Part shown: positions 33,110 to 41,967 of the stretch, piece after piece
Layout: each line of letters begins with the position of its first letter
How positions within the stretch are numbered: position 1 is the stretch's first letter
Source: Pseudomonas sp. M47T1
GTDB lineage: Bacteria; Pseudomonadota; Gammaproteobacteria; Pseudomonadales; Pseudomonadaceae
Direction: 5' to 3'
Length of the DNA: 64,000 bases
Assembly (NCBI RefSeq): GCF_000263855.1
Contig: NZ_AJWX01000012.1
Span: 62,001 to 126,000 of the forward strand
Made by a program: the position numbers and the translations under genes
Notes under the pieces: generated by a model
Databases searched by the model: none
Told to the model about the DNA's origin: nothing
The model's input: the letters and a program-made list of their open reading frames with translations, nothing else

Positions 33110-33910
33110 CTACAGGTGCACTTCCACCGTGAGTGGCAAGTGGTCGGAGAGGTGGGTCCAGGGTTTGTTGCCCAGGATGGTGGGGGCGTGGCTGGTGGCA
33201 TTGCGCAGGTACACCCGGTCCAGACGCAATAGCGGGAAGCGTGCCGGGTAAGTGCGGGCCAACGCGCCGTGGTGGTGTTCAAATGCCTCGTGCAGGTCGC
33301 GGGCGCTGGTCAGGGTGGTGTTGCCGCGCAGTTTCCAGTCGTTGAAGTCGCCGGCAATGATCACCGGGGCATCGTCGGCCAGGGAATCGAGCAATTGCCG
33401 CAATAGGGCCAATTGCTGCTGGCGATGGCTTTCCAGCAGCGACAAGTGCACGCAGATGGCGTGCACCTCGTCATGCCCCGGCACCTGCAACACGCAATGC
33501 AGCAGCCCGCGGCGCTCGGGGCCGGTGATTGACACATCGAGGTTGCGGTAGCGCAATATCGGGTACTTGGACAGCAACGCATTGCCATGGTGACCGTCGG
33601 GGTACACCGCGTTGCGCCCGTAGGCGTAATCGCTCCACATGCTGTCGGCCAGAAACTCATACTGCGAGGTCTGCGGCCAGTTGTGGTGGCGTTCGGCATG
33701 GCCGTCGTGTTCGCCCAGTACTTCCTGCAGAAATACCAGGTCAGCGCCGGTGGCACGCACCGCCTCGCGCAGCTCGGGCAGGATGAAACGGCGGTTGAAG
33801 GCAGTAAAGCCCTTGTGCGTATTGACGGTCAGGATGCGCATGCGATGCACCGCCAGTGGGTGCTCCGGAGGGTGGCTGCGGCTGGCCTGGCCGGTGGGGT
33901 CGGGGGTCAC
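33110..33910 (-). CDS. Endonuclease/exonuclease/phosphatase family protein
   Basis: This is a metal-dependent hydrolase of the DNase I-like EEP fold, 266 residues. Motifs in order: NTHKGF, VFLQEVLGEH (metal-binding Glu), AICVHLSLLESHR, VIIAGDFNDWK (catalytic Asp/Asn) and LSDHLPLTVEV (Asp-His). The best start is the GTG at 33910, with AAGGAG 5 nt upstream. Relatives (YbhP; PA2154 of P. aeruginosa in the matching locus) often sit beside a cardiolipin synthase, which I do not find here. The true substrate (nucleic acid, phospholipid or other) is unknown. Confidence 0.8.
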   Translation of the reverse strand: MTPDPTGQASRSHPPEHPLAVHRMRILTVNTHKGFTAFNRRFILPELREAVRATGADLVFLQEVLGEHDGHAERHHNWPQTSQYEFLADSMWSDYAYGRNAVYPDGHHGNALLSKYPILRYRNLDVSITGPERRGLLHCVLQVPGHDEVHAICVHLSLLESHRQQQLALLRQLLDSLADDAPVIIAGDFNDWKLRGNTTLTSARDLHEAFEHHHGALARTYPARFPLLRLDRVYLRNATSHAPTILGNKPWTHLSDHLPLTVEVHL

Positions 33911-34017
33911 GATCACTCCTTGAAACGGTAGGGCTTATTGGTTCGGACTGGTGGCGTACCCGCTCGGTTCCCCTGGGGGGCTAGATCTACTGCGCCGCTG
34001 CTACGCACCCGGAGCTG

Positions 34018-34132
34018 CTGGGCGGCCATCCGCCGCCCGGCTGCGAAGGCCCGCGATCGACATGACGCCGCCGAAGATCCTGCAGACCTTTCGCAGCCAG
34101 GCGGCAGCACCAGCAGCGGCTACAAAAATACC
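34018..34132. repeat. Palindromic intergenic repeat pair
   Basis: CCGCCCGGCTGCGAAGGCC and, about 60 nt on, CCTTTCGCAGCCAGGCGGCAG form opposing arms. This resembles the other large palindromes in the window. It fills most of the gap between the EEP gene and the methyltransferase gene, and would come after the end of the methyltransferase operon on the minus strand. Confidence 0.55.
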
Positions 34133-34164
34133 TGTGTGGCAACTGCCGAAGGTACAGCTATTGT

Positions 34165-34764
34165 TCACCGCAGGCCTTCGTGTTCGGCGACCGACAGCGG
34201 GTCGCGGCTCCAGAGGTCCAGGACGAAATCTTTTTCGCGGTGCTGCAACAGCGACGCCATACCCAACTCGTCAGTCAACTTCTGATGCACGGCTTCGCCA
34301 TCCAGGGTGCAGCCCTCGATGGGCGCACGCCAATGGCAGGCCAGTAATTGGCCGTCAAGGGTGAGGCTTTGCCGGCAGGCGCGGATCAGGGTGCTGAGCT
34401 CGCCTTGGTCCAGGTAGTAACACAGCTCATTGAGCACAATCAGGTCGAAACGCTGTGCCGGCCATTGGGCCGGCAGGCGCCATTGCTCGACCTGGACATG
34501 GGGTGAGTCGGCCAGTTGCTGGCGGGTAAGCGCCACGGCGCGCTCCGCGGTGTCGCAGCACAACAGGCGGTCGCAGCGCGCGGCCAGCACTGCGCTGGTG
34601 GCACCGTTGGCGCAACCGGGCTCGAAAATGCTTGGGTAGTGAGCACGGGGCAGGCAGGCCAGCAACAGCGCGCGCTTGCGCTGTTCGTACCAGCGACGGT
34701 GCATGGCCCAGGGGTCGTCGCTGCCCTGGAACATCTGCTCGAATACGGCATTATCAACGCTCAC
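34165..34764 (-). CDS. SAM-dependent methyltransferase, NodS-like
   Basis: This class I methyltransferase has 199 residues. The SAM-binding motif I is IFEPGCANGATSAVLA; motif II is CDTAERAV; later RFDLIVLNELCYYLDQGEL. The N-terminal FEQMFQGSDDPWAMHRRWYEQRKRA resembles the NodS family, whose founder N-methylates the de-N-acetylated end of chitooligosaccharides. It overlaps the PIG-L deacetylase gene by 4 nt (ATGA), so the pair may work in succession on an amino sugar. It is the last gene of the minus-arm transcript. Confidence 0.8.
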   Translation of the reverse strand: MSVDNAVFEQMFQGSDDPWAMHRRWYEQRKRALLLACLPRAHYPSIFEPGCANGATSAVLAARCDRLLCCDTAERAVALTRQQLADSPHVQVEQWRLPAQWPAQRFDLIVLNELCYYLDQGELSTLIRACRQSLTLDGQLLACHWRAPIEGCTLDGEAVHQKLTDELGMASLLQHREKDFVLDLWSRDPLSVAEHEGLR

Positions 34765-35528
34765 AGGAACACCACTTCGAACGGTTGCAGCAGGCGCTCC
34801 ATGACATCCGGCGGCAATACCGGCGCCAGGCCGGCCTTGGCGTCGCCTTCCAGTTGGCTGGTAAACGCCAACACGGCATCACGCTTGCGCGCCAGCATGG
34901 CCGGGCTCAGGGTGATCTTGCGCGCGCGTTGCCACGGCACGCGCGGATCCTGGGGGCTTGCCCAGTGCCAGGTCCAGATCGGCAGTTCGTGCACGCAGGC
35001 GCCCACGGCCTCGGCGGCAGCGCGGCTGGCGTGGCCCACGGCGTCATGGTCGCAGTGGCCGTCTTCGCTCCAGGTGGCGAACACTACGTCAGTGGGCTGC
35101 AGGTGGGCCTGCAGAAAGGCTTGCAACTGGGCCTGGGCCGCCGGCACCTGGCTGTCGGCCAGACCCACGCGCAGCCATTCCATGCGGGTCGGGTCAGCGG
35201 CCAGGCGGCGCAACGCTTCGGCGCTTTCACGCGGCCGTTCGCTGCGCAGTCGGCTCACCGGCCAGCGCCGCGAACCGGGATGGCTGGCGGTGCCGTCGGT
35301 CACGGAAATCAGCAGCAGTGGCCGGCCCAAGGCAACCAGGTGCTGCAACAGGCCGCCGCAGCCCAGCACCTCATCATCCGGGTGTGGGGCTACAATCACC
35401 GCTCGCGCACCGGTGGGCACCAGGTGGTCAACGGCAATGTGCGGCAGGCGGGCCAGCAGCGGGCATGCCTGCCAGGCTTGGAGCGAGGTGCCATTGCCGA
35501 CAATCGGATTGGCTTTCACAGGTTCCAC
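34761..35528 (-). CDS. PIG-L family deacetylase
   Basis: This is a zinc-dependent N-deacetylase of the GlcNAc-PI de-N-acetylase/MshB/BshB type, 255 residues. The zinc site and catalytic Asp are in APHPDDEVLGCGG (about residue 48); the second part, HCDHDAVGHASR, gives the later metal His. The start is a GTG: either 35528 or 35519. The second overlaps the upstream stop as GTGA and may be the coupled start. Substrates of this family are usually N-acetylglucosamine derivatives, but the identity here is unknown. It lies between an acyl-CoA dehydrogenase-like gene and a NodS-like gene. Confidence 0.82.
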   Translation of the reverse strand: MEPVKANPIVGNGTSLQAWQACPLLARLPHIAVDHLVPTGARAVIVAPHPDDEVLGCGGLLQHLVALGRPLLLISVTDGTASHPGSRRWPVSRLRSERPRESAEALRRLAADPTRMEWLRVGLADSQVPAAQAQLQAFLQAHLQPTDVVFATWSEDGHCDHDAVGHASRAAAEAVGACVHELPIWTWHWASPQDPRVPWQRARKITLSPAMLARKRDAVLAFTSQLEGDAKAGLAPVLPPDVMERLLQPFEVVFL

Positions 35529-36523
35529 TCACTGGGCAGGGCATGCCGGGCCACGTCGCCCAGGGCCGCCAAGTCACGCTCGGCATGGCTTTGGCGCAGG
35601 AACACCGGCAGGTCGGCGGCCAGTTGGGCGAAGTGCGCGTCCTTGCAATACGGGCCGGCGCCCAGAGCGTGGCCGACGTGGCTGAGCACCTGCTCGCAGG
35701 TGTTTTCGACCACAGCACGCACCCGGCGGGCCAGGGCCTGGCAGTCGCCGCCGGGATTCAGGTCAAGGGTGGCAGCCGCTTGCTGCAATACCGCCCGCGA
35801 CGCTGCCAGGGTGGCGTCAACGGCGCCCAGGTGAGCCAGCGCATGGGGCTCGTCGTGCAACAGGCAATGGCCGTGCAGGCGCTGCGCCACTTGTTGCGCG
35901 GCGCCGTACCAGCAGGCGGCGATGCCCATGCCGCCCTGCCAGAAGCCGGGGCGCGACAAATAGCTGCCCGACCCGCCCACGGCGGTGCCCTCCGCCTGTT
36001 CGAACACCACCTCGACACTGGCCGTTACGCCCATACCTACAGCGCTCCAGCCCTGGTCCGTGACAGTCACGCCGGGTTGGCGCAGGTCCACGGCCACCAG
36101 TTGCTGTTGGCCCTGTTCATCCCAGGCGGTCAGCAACGCGTGGCTGAGCTGGCTGGCCCCCGAGCACCAGGCCTTGCGCCCGTCCAGCCAGCAGGCGCCC
36201 TGATCCTGGCGCACACTGACGCGCGCGCTGGGCGGTTCAGCCGCCCACATGCCCCACGTGCTGTCGGCGGGCGGACGCACGGCGGCCAACTCGGCCATGA
36301 TGGCCAAGGCGTCGGTATGCCCTTCGTAGAGCTTGCACAACCCCAGGTCATGGCCGCCCACCACTGCCAGTGCCCGCCAGCGCTCCAGCGTGCGGCCGCT
36401 GCCGGGCAAGGGCAGGTGGTCCAGGTCATCGGCCACCAGTGCCTGCAAGGCCGCATGCACAGCGGCCAGGTCCGGGTAGCCGGCAGCCGGACGCTTGAGC
36501 GTGGCGGCCAACACCCGGTTCAT
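35516..36523 (-). CDS. Acyl-CoA dehydrogenase-like flavoprotein
   Basis: This 335-residue protein is somewhat shorter than typical acyl-CoA dehydrogenases (about 380). Family features are the N-terminal LYEGHTDALAIMAEL segment, a central beta region (WLDGRKAWCSGASQLSHALLTA, VTDQGWSAVGMGVTASVEVVFE) and a helical C-terminal domain. I find no RxYEGT-type catalytic Glu in the C-terminal part, so normal acyl-CoA oxidation is doubtful. The ATG overlaps the glgX stop (ATGA) after GGAGG. It is translationally linked to glgX and to the PIG-L gene. A role on a non-CoA substrate is inference. Confidence 0.75.
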   Translation of the reverse strand: MNRVLAATLKRPAAGYPDLAAVHAALQALVADDLDHLPLPGSGRTLERWRALAVVGGHDLGLCKLYEGHTDALAIMAELAAVRPPADSTWGMWAAEPPSARVSVRQDQGACWLDGRKAWCSGASQLSHALLTAWDEQGQQQLVAVDLRQPGVTVTDQGWSAVGMGVTASVEVVFEQAEGTAVGGSGSYLSRPGFWQGGMGIAACWYGAAQQVAQRLHGHCLLHDEPHALAHLGAVDATLAASRAVLQQAAATLDLNPGGDCQALARRVRAVVENTCEQVLSHVGHALGAGPYCKDAHFAQLAADLPVFLRQSHAERDLAALGDVARHALPSEWNL

Positions 36524-38679
36524 TCCTCCACTTCCCGGTGCAGTTCGAATAGCAGCAGCGAGCGGCCGGTGACCAGGAAGTCACTGCCGAAGGGCAGTTG
36601 TTCGCGGTCGCGCAGCTCGGGGCGGTTGGTGTCGATCAGGCAGGTCCAGTATTCGCCCTCGGGCACTTCGGGCAGCACGAAGTTGACCACGTCGTGGTGC
36701 GCGTTGACGATCAGCAGCAAGGTGGCGTCGGCCCCCGGCTTGCGAATGCCGCTGGGCTGCGCGCGGCCGTCCAGCAGCATGCCCAGGCAGCGGCCGTGGC
36801 CGTCGTGCCACTGCTCGGTGGTCATTTCGCTGGCATTGGGCGCCAGCCAGGTGACGTCCTTGACGCCGATGTCCTCGTTGTAGGTACCCACCAGGAACCG
36901 GTTGCGACGCAGGATGGGGTACGACATGCGCAGGCGGATCAGCCGGCGCACGAAGCGCAACAGGCCCTTGCCGTCCTCGTCCAGGTCCCAGTTCACCCAG
37001 CCGATTTCGCTGTCCTGGCAGTAGGCGTTGTTGTTGCCGTTCTGAGTGCGCGCGAATTCGTCACCGGCGACAATCATCGGCGTACCCTGGGAGAACAGCA
37101 GGGTGGCCATGAAGTTACGCATCTGCCGCAGGCGCAGTTCGACGATCTCGCGGTCATCGGTGGGGCCTTCGACACCGTGGTTCCAGGACAGGTTGTTGTT
37201 GCTGCCGTCCTGGTTGTTTTCGTCGTTGTCCTCGTTGTGCTTGTCGTTGTAGGACACCAGGTCCCTGAGGGTGAAACCGTCATGGGCGGTGATGAAGTTC
37301 ACCGAGGTGTAAGGGCGACGACCGCGCTGGTTGAACAGCTCACCGGAGCCGGTCAGGCGCCCGGCGAAATCGGCCAGTTGGCCGTCGTCACCCTTCCAGA
37401 ACGCCCGCGTGGTGTCGCGGAAACGGTCGTTCCATTCCGCCCAGCCGGGGGCGAAACCTCCGACCTGGTAGCCGCCGGGACCGCAGTCCCAGGGCTCGGC
37501 AATCAGCTTGACCTGGCGCAGCACCGGGTCCTGGCGGCAGGCCACGAGGAAGCTGTGACGCTCGTCGAAGCCCTCGTGGTAGCGACCCAGGATGGTGGCC
37601 AGGTCGAAGCGAAACCCGTCCACGTGCATTTCAGTGGCCCAATAGCGCAGCGAATCGGTGACCATTTGCAGCACGCAGGGGTGGCTCAGGTCCAGTGTGT
37701 TGCCGGTGCCCGAATCGTTGATGTAGAAGCGTTTGTTATCGGGCATCAGCCGGTAATAGCTGGCGTTGTCGATGCCGCGCATGGACAGCGTGGGGCCTTG
37801 CTCGTTGCCTTCGGCGGTATGGTTGTAGACCACGTCCAGAATCACTTCCAGGCCGGCGTCGTGCAGGTGCGCCACCATCTCCTTGAACTCGGCGATTTTG
37901 CCGTTGGCCAGATAGCGCGGGTGGGGGGCGAAAAAAGTGATGCTGTTGTAGCCCCAATAATTGTTCAGGCCCTTTTGCAACAGGTGCTGGTCGTTGACGA
38001 AGCCATGAATGGGCAGCAGTTCGATGGACGTCACACCCAGTTTGCGGATGTGCTCCACCACGTCCGGCACCATCAGCCCGGCGAAGGTGCCGCGTACGTC
38101 CTCCGGCACCGAGGGGTGGCGCATGCTGATGCCGCGCACGTGGGTTTCATAGAAGATGGTCTTGTCCCACGGCACGTTGACGCGCTGATCTCGGCCCCAA
38201 GTGTAGGCGGGGTCGATGACCCGGCACTTGGGCACGAAGGGGGCGCTGTCGCGCTCATCGAAACTGAGGTCGCCGTCCTTGTGGCCGATGGTGTAGCCGA
38301 ACAGTGATTCGGACCATTTCAACTGGCCGACCATCTGCTTGGCGTAGGGGTCGATCAGCAGTTTGTTGTGGTTGAAGCGGTGGCCGTTTTCCGGGTCATA
38401 CGGGCCATACACGCGATAGCCGTAGGTGAGGCCTGGGTGGGCGTCGGGCAAGTAGCCGTGAAAGATTTCGTCGGTGTACTCCGGCAGCTCGATGCGCTCA
38501 AGTTCGGTTTCGCCGCTGGAGTCGAACAGGCACAGCTCGACCTTGGTGGCGTTGGCGGAAAACAGTGCAAAGTTGACCCCCAAACCGTCCCAGGTGGCGC
38601 CGAGCGGGAAGGGCAAGCCTTCGCGAATGCGCGATGGATCGGTACCGGGGGCGGGGGTGAATTTCTTTTGGCGGGTCAT
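36520..38679 (-). CDS. glgX: Glycogen debranching enzyme GlgX
   Basis: GlgX hydrolyses alpha-1,6 branches of limit glucan and frees short maltooligosaccharides. It has 719 residues with an N-terminal CBM48 (FPLGATWDGLGVNFALFSANATKVELCLFD), then the GH13_11 barrel: nucleophile Asp in FRFDLATILGR (about 357), Glu in LIAEPWDCGPGGYQ (about 394) and Asp in TAHDGFTLRDL (about 463). It supplies linear chains to MalQ and TreY, encoded upstream in the same direction. A 145-nt gap with a hairpin separates it from the DUF2934 gene, so it may have its own promoter. Its stop overlaps the next gene. Confidence 0.95.
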   Translation of the reverse strand: MTRQKKFTPAPGTDPSRIREGLPFPLGATWDGLGVNFALFSANATKVELCLFDSSGETELERIELPEYTDEIFHGYLPDAHPGLTYGYRVYGPYDPENGHRFNHNKLLIDPYAKQMVGQLKWSESLFGYTIGHKDGDLSFDERDSAPFVPKCRVIDPAYTWGRDQRVNVPWDKTIFYETHVRGISMRHPSVPEDVRGTFAGLMVPDVVEHIRKLGVTSIELLPIHGFVNDQHLLQKGLNNYWGYNSITFFAPHPRYLANGKIAEFKEMVAHLHDAGLEVILDVVYNHTAEGNEQGPTLSMRGIDNASYYRLMPDNKRFYINDSGTGNTLDLSHPCVLQMVTDSLRYWATEMHVDGFRFDLATILGRYHEGFDERHSFLVACRQDPVLRQVKLIAEPWDCGPGGYQVGGFAPGWAEWNDRFRDTTRAFWKGDDGQLADFAGRLTGSGELFNQRGRRPYTSVNFITAHDGFTLRDLVSYNDKHNEDNDENNQDGSNNNLSWNHGVEGPTDDREIVELRLRQMRNFMATLLFSQGTPMIVAGDEFARTQNGNNNAYCQDSEIGWVNWDLDEDGKGLLRFVRRLIRLRMSYPILRRNRFLVGTYNEDIGVKDVTWLAPNASEMTTEQWHDGHGRCLGMLLDGRAQPSGIRKPGADATLLLIVNAHHDVVNFVLPEVPEGEYWTCLIDTNRPELRDREQLPFGSDFLVTGRSLLLFELHREVEE

Positions 38680-38775
38680 GAAGAGTTCCTTGCACTGCTA
38701 AATCAGGGCGAAAACGGTCCGTCCCGGCGTAGGCAGCCGGTAATGGGGGCGTTGGAGTGTCGAACGCACGGTCCC

Positions 38776-38802
38776 CCCTGACAGCGCAATGCACGCTGTC
38801 AG
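38776..38802 (-). terminator. Hairpin between the DUF2934 gene and glgX
   Basis: CCTGACAGCG-CAATGCA-CGCTGTCAGG is a perfect 10-bp stem, 22 nt past the DUF2934 stop. No T-run follows on the minus strand, so it may be an RNA processing or stability element, or a partial terminator, rather than a strict Rho-independent terminator. Confidence 0.5.
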
Positions 38803-38824
38803 GCGGCCGGGAGCGTCACGGCGG

Positions 38825-39169
38825 TCAGCTGGCCGCAGGTTTCTTTGCGCTTGGGCGCGGCGGCTTTTTCTCGGCGGCAGGCTTGGGCGCGGTGGCCACC
38901 TTGGGCTTTGGAGCTGCGGCCGCGGCCGGCTTGGGTGGCGCAGACTTGGCGACCGGCGCAGGTTTTTCCTTGGTGGGAAGGGGGGCCGTGCTGGCGCCTT
39001 TCGGTTTGGCGGCGGCCTTGGCCTTGCCCGGCTTGCTGGGGGCCAGCGCCTCGGCTTCGGCGAGCTTGCGGGCCATCTCCCAATGGCGGTCCTCATGCCC
39101 TTCCGGTTTGCCCTCCGATTCCCAGATCTGGTAGGCGAATTCGCGTATACGTTTGTCGTCGGCACTCAT
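38825..39169 (-). CDS. DUF2934 protein with Ala/Lys/Pro-rich tail
   Basis: This 114-residue protein starts MSADDKRIREFAYQIWESEG, a DUF2934 domain (to about residue 40, ending HWEMARKLAEAEA). The rest is a low-complexity basic tail built from Ala, Lys and Pro, like histone H1-type tails. The ATG has AGGAG 8 nt upstream and begins 14 nt after the treY stop. DUF2934 genes lie in the same position in other Pseudomonas glucan clusters, which suggests a linked but unknown role, perhaps binding nucleic acid or the glucan enzymes. Confidence 0.8.
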   Translation of the reverse strand: MSADDKRIREFAYQIWESEGKPEGHEDRHWEMARKLAEAEALAPSKPGKAKAAAKPKGASTAPLPTKEKPAPVAKSAPPKPAAAAAPKPKVATAPKPAAEKKPPRPSAKKPAAS

Positions 39170-39183
39170 TTCAACGCTCCTGA

Positions 39184-41967
39184 TCACAAGTCACTTTGTA
39201 CTAAGAGATTGACGGGGAAATCCTTCAGCGCAGCGTTCAGCCACAGTTCCTTATTGGGTGTGACTGCTACGTCTGAAAAAAGTCCCTTAAATGTAGGCAG
39301 AGTGTGTCTTGAAGTTAGCACAACGCGGGTGTCTCCCCACTTGGGTGCGCCGATAAGCGGGCTGGGGGCATCCCCCAGCAGGTCGCTGGCCAGTCGTGGC
39401 ACGATGACGACGGCCAATTCGTCACCATGGGTTCGGGCAAACGCCAACACACGGTCGGCTTGTTCGCCCAGCACGGGCAAGGGTTCGTAGGTGCCACGGG
39501 CAAACAGCGCGACATGCTCGGCGCGGCGGCGCAGGGTGCGGGCAATCAATTGCTGCTTGATGTGCCCGTCCTGCCAGCTGGCCAGCAGTTCGGCAGGGCT
39601 TCGCGGCGTGTTCAGGGCCTGCTCTCGGGCAGCGTAGTCCACGGGGCGGCGGTTGTCCGGGTCTACCAGGCTCAAGTCCCAGAATTCGGCGCCCTGGTAC
39701 AGGTCGGGAATACCCGGCACTGTCATGCGCAGCAGGCTCTGCACCAGGCTGTTGAGCGCACCGGCGACGCTGATGCGCTGCACGGCAGCCACCAGCGAGG
39801 CGCGCAGCTGCTGGCACTGCGGGTCCAGCAAGAGCTTTTCCAGGTAGGCCTTGCAGGCTTGTTCGTAAGGCTCGTTGGGCGCGCTCCAGCTGCTGGCCAG
39901 CTTGGCCTCGCGCAAGGCTTTTTGTTGCCATTGGTACAGGCGTTCGGCATAAGCCTGCAGGCCTGCGGCATCCTCGCCGGCAAGGTTCAGCGGCCAGCTG
40001 CCGAGCAGGGCCTGGAACAGGATGAGTTCATCGCCTGGCGACGGTGCCACGCTGTCGCCGACGCTGCCACGCAGGGGCTCGGCCAGTTCCAGCCAGTGGT
40101 TGACGCGCCCCGGGTACCAACTGCTGCGCTCGCTGAGCACCGCCAGGCGCGCACGGGTGTCTTCTCCGCGCTTGTGGTCGTGGGTGGCGGTGGCCAGCAG
40201 GTTATCGGGAAAGTACTGCAAGCGCTGCTCGCACGCGTCGTGGAAAACCTGGGGGGGGGCGTTGAAGTGCTCGGCGTCGAAGCCCACGTCATTGCGCGAC
40301 AGCAGCACCGCGCTGCGGTAGAACGCGGTGTCTTCGATGGCCTTGGCGGCAGTGGGCGAAGTCAGCTGCTGAAAGCGCACGCAGGCGTGGCGCAGCAGCT
40401 TGCGCGGGCGCCCCGGGGGCAACCGGCGCCAGGCTTCACCACCCAGCCAGCGGGCCAGGTAATCGAGCACCGGCCAGTCTGCTTCGCCCAGGCTGGCGCG
40501 TGCGCCCTCCAGGGCCTGCTGGAAGAAGCCTTCGTCCTCGGCCGGGCGGCCGCAGGGGCTGACGTACGTGCGGTACACCGGGAAGTGCACCACCAGCGCC
40601 TGCAAGGCGCGGCGGATGGCGCCCAGGGTCAGGTCGCGGCTCATCACGTCGCCGCGTGCCACTTGCAACAGGGCCTGGGCCACGGACTCGAAGTCGCCGG
40701 CCAGGGTGCCATTGATCACCAGGTGGCGCGCCGCCAGGGCCTCTTCTTCGAACACCGCAGGGCGTCCGCTGAGGCTGCTCCACAGTTCGGCCAGGGGCTG
40801 GGCACCGGCAGGGTCGTGTTGCAGGCGCGAGACCTGGTTCATGAACTCGTAACCCGTGGTGCCATCCACCTGCCAGTCGCGGTGCAACTGCTCGTGGGCG
40901 CCGAGAATCTTTTCCACGTAGATCGGGAAATGGTCGAGGGCAGCGCTGGCCGGGCGCGCTTTGAGCAGCCGGTCCACGCGTCGGCGCAGCTTGCGGCAGT
41001 AGCCGCGCGGGTCGGCCAGGCCGTCCACGTGGTCGATGCGCAGGCCATCGATCAGGCCTTGCTCTACCAGCTCGAAGATCTTCGCGTGGGTGGCTTCGAA
41101 CACGGCGGCGCGCTCCACGCGCAGGCCACCCAGTTCGTTGACGTCGAAGAAGCGCCGCCAGTTGATGTCATCGGCGGCGGTGCGCCAGCTGGCCAGGCGG
41201 TAGTGCTGCTTTTCCAGCAAGCGGTGCAGGCGCTGGAAGCCTTCGGGGGTGGTGGAGTCAAAGCGTTGCAGCAAGGCGGCCAGGGTCTCTTTGTGGCTGT
41301 GGCTCAGGGCCGCCAGTTCGGCGCGCAGTTCGGCGGCTTTTTCGTAGGCGTGAGGGTCCTGCTCCAGGCTGCCGAAACGGCCGCCCAGCCTGCTCAGCAC
41401 CGGGTCGTCGGCAGGGCTCAGGAGGTCGGCGTAGTCGGGCGCAGACACCGGGAAGCGGTGCTCGTAATGCTCGATGTAGAACTGCCCGCTGGCCGTGTCC
41501 AGGCGCACCGGGATTTCCCCGGCGGCCAGGCAGGCGCCGTAGTCGTTGCCCAGGAACGGCAGCAGCAACTGGCCTTCGAGGAGCGGGTCGGGGGAGTGCC
41601 ACTGAATGTCGAAGAACTCCGAATAGGGGCTGCGTCGCCCCCATTCCAGCAGGTCCAGCCACCAGGGGTTATGGCCACCGCCCACGGCCATGTGGTTGGA
41701 GACGATGTCCAGCACCAGGCCCATGTCGTGTTCGCGCAAGCTGCTGACCAGGCGCCGCAACGCAGGTTCGCCGCCAAGCTCGGGGTTGATGCGCGTGGGG
41801 TCGACCACGTCGTAGCCGTGCATCGAGCCGGGCCGGGCCTTGAGGATGGGCGAGGCATAAATGTGGCTGATGCCCAGCGCCTTGAAATACGGCACCCGCG
41901 CCACCGCATCGTCCAGGGTGAAACCCTTGTGAAACTGCAGCCGCACGCTGCCGGTCATGGCCTTCAT
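39184..41967 (-). CDS. treY: Maltooligosyl trehalose synthase TreY
   Basis: TreY turns the reducing-end alpha-1,4 link of a maltodextrin into an alpha,alpha-1,1 link, giving maltooligosyl trehalose. It has 927 residues of GH13_26. It starts with VRLQFHKGFTLDDAVARVPY and SHIYASPILKARPGSMHGYDV. Catalytic residues: Asp in GLRIDHVDGLADPRGY (about 311), Glu in IYVEKILGAHE (about 350), and ATHDHKRGED (about 594). The ATG overlaps the malQ stop (ATGA). It acts before TreZ, which releases trehalose. Confidence 0.95.
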   Translation of the reverse strand: MKAMTGSVRLQFHKGFTLDDAVARVPYFKALGISHIYASPILKARPGSMHGYDVVDPTRINPELGGEPALRRLVSSLREHDMGLVLDIVSNHMAVGGGHNPWWLDLLEWGRRSPYSEFFDIQWHSPDPLLEGQLLLPFLGNDYGACLAAGEIPVRLDTASGQFYIEHYEHRFPVSAPDYADLLSPADDPVLSRLGGRFGSLEQDPHAYEKAAELRAELAALSHSHKETLAALLQRFDSTTPEGFQRLHRLLEKQHYRLASWRTAADDINWRRFFDVNELGGLRVERAAVFEATHAKIFELVEQGLIDGLRIDHVDGLADPRGYCRKLRRRVDRLLKARPASAALDHFPIYVEKILGAHEQLHRDWQVDGTTGYEFMNQVSRLQHDPAGAQPLAELWSSLSGRPAVFEEEALAARHLVINGTLAGDFESVAQALLQVARGDVMSRDLTLGAIRRALQALVVHFPVYRTYVSPCGRPAEDEGFFQQALEGARASLGEADWPVLDYLARWLGGEAWRRLPPGRPRKLLRHACVRFQQLTSPTAAKAIEDTAFYRSAVLLSRNDVGFDAEHFNAPPQVFHDACEQRLQYFPDNLLATATHDHKRGEDTRARLAVLSERSSWYPGRVNHWLELAEPLRGSVGDSVAPSPGDELILFQALLGSWPLNLAGEDAAGLQAYAERLYQWQQKALREAKLASSWSAPNEPYEQACKAYLEKLLLDPQCQQLRASLVAAVQRISVAGALNSLVQSLLRMTVPGIPDLYQGAEFWDLSLVDPDNRRPVDYAAREQALNTPRSPAELLASWQDGHIKQQLIARTLRRRAEHVALFARGTYEPLPVLGEQADRVLAFARTHGDELAVVIVPRLASDLLGDAPSPLIGAPKWGDTRVVLTSRHTLPTFKGLFSDVAVTPNKELWLNAALKDFPVNLLVQSDL

